Source of the DNA: JAYEHK01 sp034659475
Lineage (GTDB): Bacteria; Bacillota; Syntrophomonadia; Syntrophomonadales; Syntrophomonadaceae
Direction: 5' to 3'
Length of the DNA: 57,515 nucleotides
NCBI GenBank assembly: GCA_034659475.1
Contig: JAYEHK010000031.1
Span: 1-57,515, forward strand
The notes below the pieces were generated by a model, which worked only from the letters and a program-made list of their open reading frames with translations, did not search any database and was not told the origin of the DNA. Below are positions 25,808 through 33,986 of this stretch, piece after piece (positions within the stretch are counted from its first letter, which is position 1; the number at the start of each line of letters is the position of its first letter). The translations under genes and the position numbers were made by a program.

Positions 25808-25980
25808 TTCTTACCTCGGGTCACAACCACCGATGAAAATTGGTGAGGGGTGAGGGGTAAGGAGTCAGGCGCTATGCGCCAGGCATTGCCCTGACCCCTT
25901 ACCCCTTACAAAAAAAGGTCCGCGTAAGTCCAGAAAGTCCGCGTTAGTCCGCGTCTATTCAAATCCTATTTTCTAATTAA
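25808..25980. repeat. Modular intergenic repeat, copy R5, abutting the leuB stop codon
   Basis: Reverse orientation: a CAACCACCGATGAAAATTGG tail, then a G-rich arm (GGTGAGGGGTGAGGGG), a GCGCTATGCGCC centre, and a pyrimidine arm CTTACCCCTTAC. CGCGTAAGTCC/GCGTTAGTCC short repeats come next, and finally the boundary CCTATTTTCTAATTAA. The last four bases contain the leuB TAA stop, so the element boundary coincides with the gene end. It has no satellite. Confidence 0.8.
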
Positions 25981-27053
25981 CTCTGCAAAATACGCTCCAC
26001 TACCAAATCGCCCATCTCTGTTGTATTAACCCTTTTAGTTCCTTCTTCCGCCAGGTCAGGTGTACGATAGCCTTCTTCCATAACACCCATAACAGCCTGT
26101 TCTATCGCCTGGGCTTCCGCTTCCAGATTGAAAGCATATCTTAACATCATGGCTGCAGACAGAATTGTAGCCAGCGGGTTAGCCTTTTGCTGCCCGGCAA
26201 TATCCGGTGCACTGCCGTGAGAGGGTTCGTACAATCCTACCTGACCCCCAATGGAAGCAGAAGGCAACATACCAATGGATCCGCTTAGCATCGATGCTTC
26301 ATCCGTCAGGATATCGCCAAACATGTTTTCCGTAACGATTACGTCAAACTGTTTGGGATCGCGAATGAGCTGCATAGAACAGTTATCTACATACATGTGT
26401 GTGGTCTCCACATCCGGATATTCTTCAGCCAGTTTAGTGACCGTTTCTCTCCACAATCTTGAACTTTCCAGCACATTGGCTTTATCAACAGAACAAACCT
26501 TTTTATTGCGTTTACGGGCAACATCATAAGCAAACCGAACAATTCGTTCAATCTCAAAGGTAGAATAGCTTAGTAAATCTGATGCTACGATACCCCTATC
26601 AGCCGTTTCCTGACGACTCTTTTCTCCGAAATAAATGCCTCCGGTTAGTTCGCGGATCACCATGAGATCAACCCCGAAAATAACCTCTTCCTTTAAGGTA
26701 GATGCATGCGTTAAACCTGGGAACAGGATACAGGGACGCAGATTAGCATAGAGCCCTAATTCTTTGCGAAGTGGTAATAGTGCACCTACTTCAGGGCGAA
26801 GATGCACCGGCAAGGCATCCCATTTCGGTCCGCCAATCGCTCCCATTAATACGGCATCTGATTCCCTGCAGATTTGAAGGGTTTCTTCTGGCAGCGGATG
26901 GCCCACAGCATCATAAGCTGCACCTCCAACCAATGCCTCGGTAAATGCGAAATCATGTCCGAAACGTTCTCCAACTGCCTTGAGCGCTTTTACAGCCTCG
27001 GGTACAATCTCTGTTCCAATCCCGTCGCCGGGAAGTACTGCGATCTTAAACAT
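25977..27053 (-). CDS. leuB: 3-isopropylmalate dehydrogenase
   Basis: NAD-dependent oxidative decarboxylase of leucine synthesis; acts also on citramalate-derived erythro-3-methylmalate. The VLPGDGIGTEIVPEA start, a GAIGGPKWD loop, LRPEVGALLPLRKELGLYANLRP with the catalytic arginines, the VIRELTGGIYFGEK tyrosine region, and VTENMFGDILTDEASML with the metal aspartates are all present. 358 residues is normal. It lies 27 bp past leuD. Its stop codon is formed within the end of repeat R5. Confidence 0.95.
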   Translation of the reverse strand: MFKIAVLPGDGIGTEIVPEAVKALKAVGERFGHDFAFTEALVGGAAYDAVGHPLPEETLQICRESDAVLMGAIGGPKWDALPVHLRPEVGALLPLRKELGLYANLRPCILFPGLTHASTLKEEVIFGVDLMVIRELTGGIYFGEKSRQETADRGIVASDLLSYSTFEIERIVRFAYDVARKRNKKVCSVDKANVLESSRLWRETVTKLAEEYPDVETTHMYVDNCSMQLIRDPKQFDVIVTENMFGDILTDEASMLSGSIGMLPSASIGGQVGLYEPSHGSAPDIAGQQKANPLATILSAAMMLRYAFNLEAEAQAIEQAVMGVMEEGYRTPDLAEEGTKRVNTTEMGDLVVERILQS

Positions 27054-27079
27054 GCGTAATCTCCTTTCAATTGCCCTGG

Positions 27080-27577
27080 TTAGTCCTGCGTTTTTTCCAT
27101 AACGTAAGGGATTAAGCCACCCTTATTCATGATTGATTGCATAAATTCCGGGAATGGTGTCGCCTGATACACATCCCCTGTTCTGAGGTTTTTAATCTTT
27201 CCTGTTTCCAGTTCTACTTCCAGGTTATCCCCCTCTTGAATCGCATCAACAGCTTCCGGGGACTCCAGAATCGGCAGGCCAATATTAATAGAATTACGGT
27301 AAAAGATCCGAGCAAAGGATCTGGCAATGACACAGGATACACCCACTGCCTTGATCGCAATGGGTGCGTGTTCACGTGAACTACCGCATCCAAAATTTTT
27401 CTCCGCTACGATAATGTCGCCGGCCTGCACTTTCTCCGGGAAGGTTGCATCTGCATCTTCCATGCAGTGTTTAGCTAATTCAGCCGGATCAAAGGTATTC
27501 AGATAACGAGCAGGAATAATTGCATCGGTATCTATATCATTTCCGAACTTAAATACTTTTCCAGTCAGATTCATCAT
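27080..27577 (-). CDS. leuD: 3-isopropylmalate dehydratase small subunit
   Basis: Partner of LeuC in the isomerisation of 2- to 3-isopropylmalate. It carries the swivelling domain with FGNDIDTDAIIPARYLN near the start and the active-site GCGSSREHAPIAIKA block, then ARSFARIFYRNSINIGLP. I set the start at ATG 27577, preceded by GGGGG; a longer frame to 27613 would overlap leuC. That gives 165 residues, normal for the bacterial small subunit. A second ATG follows immediately (Met-Met), so 27574 is equally possible. Confidence 0.93.
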   Translation of the reverse strand: MMNLTGKVFKFGNDIDTDAIIPARYLNTFDPAELAKHCMEDADATFPEKVQAGDIIVAEKNFGCGSSREHAPIAIKAVGVSCVIARSFARIFYRNSINIGLPILESPEAVDAIQEGDNLEVELETGKIKNLRTGDVYQATPFPEFMQSIMNKGGLIPYVMEKTQD

Positions 27578-27597
27578 CAAACCCCCTTCGGGTATTT

Positions 27598-28860
27598 TTA
27601 TTTGATCTCCCATGGCGGGGTAATTCTGCCCTTTATCGCACTGGAAGCAGCAACCGCCGGGTTACACAGATAGACCTCGCTCTCTGGATGACCCATTCGA
27701 CCTACAAAGTTACGGTTGGTCGTAGCCAGGGCTTTCTCGCCTTTCGCCAGGATTCCCATATGACCACCCAGACAAGGGCCACAGGTCGGGGTGCTAACAA
27801 TGGCACCAGCCTCTACAAAGGCTTCAATATATCCCTTGCGCATCGCCTCCAGGTAAATCTGCTGGGTACCCGGAAGAATAATCACTCGGATTTCCGGATG
27901 CACCTGATGCCCCTTCATGATGGAAGCAGCCAGGGCCAGATCCTCAATTCTTCCATTGGTACAGGAGCCAATGACCACCTGATCTAACAGCACATCGGTC
28001 GCTTCAGAAACAGGTCGGGTGTTTTCAGGCAGATGAGGAAACGCAACCAATGGTTCCATATCGCTCACATTATATTCAATAACCTGTGCATAAACGGCGT
28101 CAGGATCAGATTGATAGACCTTATAGGGACGCTTGAAACGATCCTTAATATAGGCCAGTGTGATCTCATCGGCTTCAATAATACCATTTTTCCCACCGGC
28201 TTCAATCGCCATATTGGCCATTGAAAAACGGTTATCAATAGAAAGTCCCCGGATCACCTCACCGATGAATTCCATCGACATATAGCGGGCACCATCCACC
28301 CCGATATCCCCGATGGCATGCAGGATTAGATCTTTCCCGCCCACCCATTTGGGCAGCTCACCGTTGTAAACAAATTTGATGCTTTCAGGCACCTTAAACC
28401 AGGCTTCCCCTGTGGCCATCGCCGCTGCCATATCTGTGGAACCAACCCCGGTAGCGAAAGCCCCCAATGCGCCATAGGTACAGGTATGGGAATCAGCCCC
28501 GATGATGAGATCGCCTGGTCCTACCAGACCCTGTTCAGGCAGTAAACAATGTTCAATCCCCATCTTACCAATTTCAAAATAGTTTTTTATCCCATAGTCC
28601 CGGGCAAATTCTCGTACAACCTTGCATTGTTCGGCAGACTTAATATCCTTATTAGGGGTAAAGTGATCCGGTACCAGAACAATTTTATCCTGATCAAATA
28701 CATGGTCCAGCTTTAAGCGATTGAATTCTGAAATTGCAACCGGGGAGGTCACATCGTTTCCCAATACTACGTCCAATTTGCAGCTTAATAGTTCTCCCGC
28801 TTTCACAACGTCTCTTGCTGCGTGTGCTGCCAGGATCTTCTGACTGATTGTCATTCCCAT
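27598..28860 (-). CDS. leuC: 3-isopropylmalate dehydratase large subunit
   Basis: Aconitase-family [4Fe-4S] enzyme. Cluster cysteines are visible in VIGSCTNGRIED and in STPTCGPCLGGHMG; GADSHTCTYGALGAFATGVGSTD near residue 125 is the substrate block. I use ATG 28860 (MGMTISQKIL), which has GGGGG upstream, rather than the first frame codon at 28908, whose added residues are unlike LeuC. That gives 420 residues, the short archaeal/clostridial LeuC type. leuC and leuD share the same CCGAAGGGGG sequence before their start codons. Confidence 0.95.
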   Translation of the reverse strand: MGMTISQKILAAHAARDVVKAGELLSCKLDVVLGNDVTSPVAISEFNRLKLDHVFDQDKIVLVPDHFTPNKDIKSAEQCKVVREFARDYGIKNYFEIGKMGIEHCLLPEQGLVGPGDLIIGADSHTCTYGALGAFATGVGSTDMAAAMATGEAWFKVPESIKFVYNGELPKWVGGKDLILHAIGDIGVDGARYMSMEFIGEVIRGLSIDNRFSMANMAIEAGGKNGIIEADEITLAYIKDRFKRPYKVYQSDPDAVYAQVIEYNVSDMEPLVAFPHLPENTRPVSEATDVLLDQVVIGSCTNGRIEDLALAASIMKGHQVHPEIRVIILPGTQQIYLEAMRKGYIEAFVEAGAIVSTPTCGPCLGGHMGILAKGEKALATTNRNFVGRMGHPESEVYLCNPAVAASSAIKGRITPPWEIK

Positions 28861-28928
28861 TATTTTTCCCCCTTCGGGTGTTATTGATGACTCCCTTACG
28901 AGTCTCACGAAAGCTTAGACGCTGTTTT

Positions 28929-30464
28929 TTATTGCTCGCCTTCCATTCTCTGCTTTTCATAGTAATACTTATTAATCGCATTGATATACGATTTTACACT
29001 GGCTTCTATAATATCGGTACTAAGGCCCCGTCCGTTATACACCTGATCTCCAATTTTCACTTTTGATATAACTTCTCCCAGGGCATCCTTACCGCTGCCT
29101 ACCGCATTCAATTTATACTCAACCAGCTTTCCATAGATATCCGTAATTCGGTCGACCGCATGACAGGCTGCTTCAACCGGACCAGCACCTGTGGCCGCAG
29201 CATCAAATGGCATGTCTTCAATGGCAAGCTTCACGGTTGCCGTAGAAATAATCGTGGTTCCGCTGGAAATCTGCAGGTATTCTAAGCTAAACCGTTCGGG
29301 AACGGCCCATACCTGGTCTTTCACCAGGGCTTCGATGTCTTCGTTATTAACCTCTTTTTTCTTATCGGCTAGTTCTTTAAAACTATGAAAGGCTTTTTGC
29401 CTTTCTTCCTCATTCAGGTTAAACCCTAATTCCTGTAATCGATCATTAAAAGCATGGCGCCCGGAATGTTTTCCCAGTACGATGTTGTTCATACTTACAC
29501 CCACCAGTTCCGCACTCATAATTTCATACGTAGAGCGTTCTTTCAAAACCCCGTCCTGATGGATTCCAGACTCATGTGCAAAGGCATTATTGCCCACAAT
29601 GGCTTTGTTCGGTTGAATCACCATCCCGGTCAGACTGCTCACCAGTCTGCTGGTACGAAAGATTTCATTATATTTGACCGAGGTATTCATCTGATAATAG
29701 GATTGTTTCGTATATAAAGCCATGATAATTTCTTCTAGCGACGCATTACCTGCTCTTTCCCCAATGCCATTGACAGCACATTCCACCTGTCTGGCACCTG
29801 CACGAACCCCCGCCAGGGAATTAGCGACTGCCATCCCCAGATCATCGTGGCAATGAACACTAAGAATCGTTTGATCAATATTCGGAACTCTATCTGCAAT
29901 CCCTTGAATAAACTGGGTAAATTCCCCCGGAACCGCATACCCCACAGTATCTGGCAAATTGACTACGGTTGCTCCAGCCTCAATGACTGCTTCAACCACC
30001 TGCGCCAGAAAATCCAAATCTGAACGCGAAGCATCTTCTGCCGAAAATTCAACATCCGGGCAGTATTTTTTCGCATATTTCACAGCCTCTACAGCCTGTT
30101 CAAGAACCTGCTCCCGGGATTTTTGCAGTTTATATTTTAGATGTATATCAGAGGTTGCCAGGAACGTATGAATACGAGGGGATTCTGCGTATTTTAACGC
30201 CTCCCACCCTCGGTCAATATCCCCACGGGTTGCCCGGCAGAGACCAGCAACAACAGGTTTCCTGACAGCTTGAGCAATGGCTTTTACGGCTTTAAAATCG
30301 CCGATTGATGCAATCGGGAAACCAGCCTCAATAACATCTACCCCCAAGCGTTCCAACTGCAGTGCAATTTCCACTTTTTCCTGTGCATTCAGGCTTACCC
30401 CGGGGGATTGTTCACCATCCCGAAGGGTTGTATCGAAAAGATATATCCTGTTATTGTCTGTCAT
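28929..30464 (-). CDS. leuA: 2-isopropylmalate synthase
   Basis: Condenses 2-ketoisovalerate and acetyl-CoA, the first committed step of leucine synthesis. The signature LFDTTLRDGEQSPGVSLNAQEK is at the N-terminus, the SVHCHDDLGMAVANSLAG metal site near residue 205, and CAVNGIGERAGNASLEEIIM follows. A C-terminal LeuA allosteric domain runs from about residue 385, so feedback inhibition by leucine is expected. 511 residues is normal. It lies 68 bp upstream of leuC and 113 bp downstream of ilvC, with a GC-rich stem-loop in the latter gap. Confidence 0.95.
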   Translation of the reverse strand: MTDNNRIYLFDTTLRDGEQSPGVSLNAQEKVEIALQLERLGVDVIEAGFPIASIGDFKAVKAIAQAVRKPVVAGLCRATRGDIDRGWEALKYAESPRIHTFLATSDIHLKYKLQKSREQVLEQAVEAVKYAKKYCPDVEFSAEDASRSDLDFLAQVVEAVIEAGATVVNLPDTVGYAVPGEFTQFIQGIADRVPNIDQTILSVHCHDDLGMAVANSLAGVRAGARQVECAVNGIGERAGNASLEEIIMALYTKQSYYQMNTSVKYNEIFRTSRLVSSLTGMVIQPNKAIVGNNAFAHESGIHQDGVLKERSTYEIMSAELVGVSMNNIVLGKHSGRHAFNDRLQELGFNLNEEERQKAFHSFKELADKKKEVNNEDIEALVKDQVWAVPERFSLEYLQISSGTTIISTATVKLAIEDMPFDAAATGAGPVEAACHAVDRITDIYGKLVEYKLNAVGSGKDALGEVISKVKIGDQVYNGRGLSTDIIEASVKSYINAINKYYYEKQRMEGEQ

Positions 30465-30506
30465 CCTTACCCCTCCATAATCGTTTCTATTTATACAGCT
30501 TTAACC

Positions 30507-30537
30507 CAGTAGGAGGGGATAATTCCCCCTCCTACTG
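30507..30537 (-). terminator. Perfect stem-loop between ilvC and leuA
   Basis: CAGTAGGAGGGG and CCCCTCCTACTG pair exactly over 12 bp with a 7-base loop. No U-run follows on the minus strand, so it is more likely an mRNA-processing or stabilising stem, or a weak attenuator, splitting the ilv part from the leu part of the transcript. Confidence 0.6.
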
Positions 30538-30577
30538 ACACTTCAAAAAGCTGTAAAGATCAATATTTTATGTTTAC

Positions 30578-31591
30578 CTATTTGGTTTCTTTTAGCCAGG
30601 GCATCATTGCACGGAGCCCAGCACCTACTTTTTCAATCAGATGCTCTTTATTCTGTCTTCTCATCGCATTAAACTGCGGACGTCCCACCTGGTTTTCCAG
30701 AAGCCAGTTTTTCGCAAAAACGCCATTTTGGATGTCAGCCAGGGCTTCTTCCATCGCCCAGCGAGATTCCTCACCAATAATTTTAGAGCCCTGAACATAA
30801 TCACCCCACTCGGCAGTATCAGAGATGGAATAACGCATGTTTTCCATCCCGCCTTCATACATCAGATCGACAATCAGTTTGAGTTCATGGAAGCATTCAA
30901 AATAAGCAATTTCAGGCTGATATCCAGCATCAACCAGGGTCTCGAAGCCTGTTTTTACCAACTGGGTTACGCCCCCACACAGAACGCATTGCTCACCGAA
31001 CAGATCGGTTTCGGTTTCTTCCTGGAAGGTTGTTTCCAGTATCCCTGCACGGGTTGCGCCAATACCTTTGGCATGTGCCATAGCAAGATCTCTGGCAGTC
31101 CCTGTGTAATCCTGCTGAACAGCAATCAAAGCCGGTACCCCTGCACCCTTTTCATACTGACGGCGTACCAGATGTCCAGGCCCCTTCGGAGCGATCATAA
31201 ACACGTCCACAAATGCAGGTGGAACGATCTGACCAAAATGAATGTTAAAGCCATGAGAGAATACCAGCGCATTCCCTTCCTTTAAATATGGCTCAACTTC
31301 TTGTTTATAGACTTTAGCCTGGAGTTCGTCTGGCAGCAATACCTGGATGATATCTCCTGCCTGTGAAGCTTCGGCTACAGTCATGGGTTTAATCCCGGCT
31401 GCAATAACTTTGTCCCATTCCTGCTGGGTTGCTTCGTCAAAGGGTTTGCGAAGCCCTACAACCACATTTACGCCACTTTCATGCAGGTTCTGAGCCTGCG
31501 CATGTCCCTGTGAACCAAAACCTAATACCGCCACTGTTTTGCCTTTTAATAAGTCCAGGTTTGCATCTGCATCATAATACATTTTTGCCAT
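30578..31591 (-). CDS. ilvC: Ketol-acid reductoisomerase
   Basis: Converts acetolactate or acetohydroxybutyrate to the dihydroxy acid, using NADPH and Mg. The N-terminal Rossmann domain has VAVLGFGSQGHAQAQNL near residue 20, followed by GLRKPF, which helps set cofactor preference. The KARI domain has the metal ligands in ETFQEETETDLFGEQCVLCGG and FECFHELKLIVDLMYEGG. 337 residues marks the short class I form. It is 52 bp past ilvN in the same direction, with a good ribosome site (AGGAGG before ATG 31591). Confidence 0.96.
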   Translation of the reverse strand: MAKMYYDADANLDLLKGKTVAVLGFGSQGHAQAQNLHESGVNVVVGLRKPFDEATQQEWDKVIAAGIKPMTVAEASQAGDIIQVLLPDELQAKVYKQEVEPYLKEGNALVFSHGFNIHFGQIVPPAFVDVFMIAPKGPGHLVRRQYEKGAGVPALIAVQQDYTGTARDLAMAHAKGIGATRAGILETTFQEETETDLFGEQCVLCGGVTQLVKTGFETLVDAGYQPEIAYFECFHELKLIVDLMYEGGMENMRYSISDTAEWGDYVQGSKIIGEESRWAMEEALADIQNGVFAKNWLLENQVGRPQFNAMRRQNKEHLIEKVGAGLRAMMPWLKETK

Positions 31592-31643
31592 TTTAATAGT
31601 CCTCCTTTAAATATGTCGTCTTTAATAATAATTATTCGAGGAA

Positions 31644-32123
31644 TTATTTGGCCCCTCTTACCATAGCCACTTTACCTGTTCTAACCAGTTCCTGTATACC
31701 AAAGGGTTGAAGGGAATCGATGATCGCATCAACCTTGCCTCCATCTCCCGTGACCTCAATAATCATAGAAGTCTTGCCAATATCCACGATTCTTGCTCTG
31801 AAAATATCTACGATTTGAACAATCTCCGAGCGATTGCTATCAGCCTTCACTTTAATCATCGCTAGCTCTCGCTCTACGGCTTGTTCCTCACTGATATCCA
31901 CAATTTTTATTACATCAACTAGCTTATAAAGCTGTTTTGTCACCTGTTCAATAATCATATCATCCCCCTCAACCACGATGGTCATTCTGGAGATGGTCGG
32001 ATTTTCAGTGGTTCCAACAGTTAGACTGTCAATGTTATATCCTCTGCGGCGAAAAAGTGTAGCTACCCGGGTGAGCACACCTGGTTTGTTTTCTACGGTT
32101 ACTGCCAGGGTGTGTTTATGCAT
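31644..32123 (-). CDS. ilvN: Acetolactate synthase small (regulatory) subunit
   Basis: ACT-domain regulatory subunit that gives valine feedback inhibition to IlvB. The ACT domain starts at once (HTLAVTVENKPGVLTRVATLFRRRGYNIDSL), and the second half (SNRSEIVQIVDIFRARIVDIGKTS) is the usual C-terminal part. I set ATG 32123, with GGAGGTGAGG upstream, giving 159 residues; the longer frame to 32210 lies inside ilvB. The start overlaps the ilvB stop by eight bases, so translation is coupled. Confidence 0.94.
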   Translation of the reverse strand: MHKHTLAVTVENKPGVLTRVATLFRRRGYNIDSLTVGTTENPTISRMTIVVEGDDMIIEQVTKQLYKLVDVIKIVDISEEQAVERELAMIKVKADSNRSEIVQIVDIFRARIVDIGKTSMIIEVTGDGGKVDAIIDSLQPFGIQELVRTGKVAMVRGAK

Positions 32124-33807
32124 CTTCCTCACCTCCCAGCATATTTTGCAGCGATTCTCCAGGCGCGACCATTGGATATACATCTGCCTCTCGTTCAACC
32201 CAGAAGTCAATCACTACCGGGCGATCTTTTTCCTCCATGGCGCGGACTAATGCAGCTTCTACCTCGGCGGGGTCCTGCACCCTTATACCCAGTGCACCAT
32301 ACGCTTCCGCCAGTTTCACAAAATCAGGCTGATGACTCATATCCGTATAGGAATAACGCCCCCCATAAAACAAACCCTGCCACTGACGAACCATGCCAAG
32401 AAAATGATTGTTTAGTATACAGATAATCACCGGCAGCTTATATTGGGCTGCAGTCCCCAGTTCCTGAATATTCATCTGGATACTGCCATCACCAGCAATA
32501 TCAAAGACCGGCAATTCAGGACAACCAACTTTGGCACCAATCGCAGCAGGAAAGCCGTATCCCATCGTTCCCAAACCACCCGAACTCAAGAAGCTTCTGG
32601 GATTCTTATATTTATAGTACTGGGCTGCCCACATTTGATGCTGTCCTACTTCTGTACAGATAACAGCCTGCCCAGCCGTTAATTCATTTATTTTCTCAAT
32701 AATATACTGGGGCATAATCCGTCCCTCTGAGGCTCTTCCATAAGAAAGCGGATATTTTACTTTCCATTCGTCAATCTTCTGATGCCATTCCTGCAAATCT
32801 TGTTTTGGCTGCAGTCGCGGAAGAAGTGCCTGCAAAATTTCTTTCACATCTCCTACAATCGGAATATCAACCCCAACGTTTTTGCCTATTTCAGCTGCAT
32901 CAATATCCATATGAATAACCTTTGCTCGGGGAGCAAATTGTTCAATCTTGCCAGTCACACGATCATCAAAGCGAACACCGGCAGCAATCAACAGGTCACA
33001 TTCCCCAATCGCATAATTGGCATAACGCGTTCCATGCATCCCCAGCATCCCCAGATATAACGGGTGATCCCCTGGAAACGCCCCGCAGCCCATCAATGTC
33101 GTCGTAACCGGAAGGTTCATTTTCACCGCCATCTCTTTGAGTTCATCAGCGGCATCGGCAATAACAATGCCTCCACCTGCATAGATAACAGGCCGTTTGG
33201 CCTTGCTGATTGCTTCTGCAGCCAGACTAATCTGTCCGGCATTCACGCCCTTCATGACCCTGTACCCTCGGAGATTAACGGTCTGTACAGGTCCATTAAA
33301 TTCGATCTCCTGTTCCATGAGGTCTTTGGGCAAATCGACTAAAACCGGTCCCGGTCGGTTGGTGCTGGCAATATGAAAAGCTTCTCGCACAATTCGTGCA
33401 ACATCTTCTGTTCTTTCAAGCAAGTAGTTGTGCTTGGTGATAGGAAGCGTAATCCCGGTCATGTCTGCCTCCTGGAAAGCATCGCGTCCAATAAACGCAG
33501 TCCCTACCTGGCCTGTAAAAACAACCATAGGAATCGAATCCATATTCGCTGTTGCAATCCCTGTTATCACATTGGTCGCTCCGGGGCCAGATGTGGCAAA
33601 TACCACTCCCGTTTTTCCTGTTACCCTGGTATATCCATCTGCCGCATGTGCAGCCCCTTGTTCATGGCGAGCCAAAATATGTTTAATACCTGAATGATAA
33701 AGGGCATCATAAACAGGCAGCATTGCCCCCCCTGGATACCCAAAAATCGTATCTACTCCCTCTGCCTCCAGGCAGCGAAGTAAAATCTCTGCACCTTTTA
33801 ATTTCAC
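32116..33807 (-). CDS. ilvB: Acetolactate synthase large subunit
   Basis: Thiamine-diphosphate enzyme for the first common step of valine, leucine and isoleucine synthesis. It shows the three-domain POX-like layout: GVDTIFGYPGGAMLPVYDAL at the N-terminus with HEQGAAHAADGYTR (catalytic Glu), a middle FAD-type domain, and the C-terminal TPP motif FDIAGDGSIQMNIQELGTA ending LNN. I prefer GTG 33807 because GGAGGTGA lies just upstream; the ATG at 33828 would place that ribosome site inside the gene. About 563 residues. It follows ilvD after a clear terminator, so a second promoter is likely in the gap (a TTGACA is at 33894-33899). Confidence 0.95.
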   Translation of the reverse strand: MKLKGAEILLRCLEAEGVDTIFGYPGGAMLPVYDALYHSGIKHILARHEQGAAHAADGYTRVTGKTGVVFATSGPGATNVITGIATANMDSIPMVVFTGQVGTAFIGRDAFQEADMTGITLPITKHNYLLERTEDVARIVREAFHIASTNRPGPVLVDLPKDLMEQEIEFNGPVQTVNLRGYRVMKGVNAGQISLAAEAISKAKRPVIYAGGGIVIADAADELKEMAVKMNLPVTTTLMGCGAFPGDHPLYLGMLGMHGTRYANYAIGECDLLIAAGVRFDDRVTGKIEQFAPRAKVIHMDIDAAEIGKNVGVDIPIVGDVKEILQALLPRLQPKQDLQEWHQKIDEWKVKYPLSYGRASEGRIMPQYIIEKINELTAGQAVICTEVGQHQMWAAQYYKYKNPRSFLSSGGLGTMGYGFPAAIGAKVGCPELPVFDIAGDGSIQMNIQELGTAAQYKLPVIICILNNHFLGMVRQWQGLFYGGRYSYTDMSHQPDFVKLAEAYGALGIRVQDPAEVEAALVRAMEEKDRPVVIDFWVEREADVYPMVAPGESLQNMLGGEEDA

Positions 33808-33943
33808 ACGGTCACCTCCATTTTCCACTCCAATTAGAGTAGTCTTCGACAGATTAACTGTTTTTCAATTTATCTGGTTGCCCAATCGGCCATTGTCAAA
33901 ACAGCCGATCCAAATCATCAAACACCTATCAAATTATATAAAA

Positions 33944-33969
33944 ATAGCGGGCTTCAGAAGGCCCGCTAT
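33944..33969 (-). terminator. Terminator between ilvD and ilvB
   Basis: ATAGCGGGC pairs with GCCCGCTAT over 9 bp with an 8-base loop, followed on the minus strand by TTTTTATA. It lies 18 bp past the ilvD stop and would end, or partly end, the T-box-controlled ilvE-ilvD transcript. Confidence 0.8.
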
Positions 33970-33986
33970 CCATTTCAAGGAGAGAT

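Noticed and set aside
30641..31285. Long plus-strand ORF opposite ilvC (214 codons)
   Set aside because: It is antisense to a fully conserved ilvC and has no recognisable domain or start signal.
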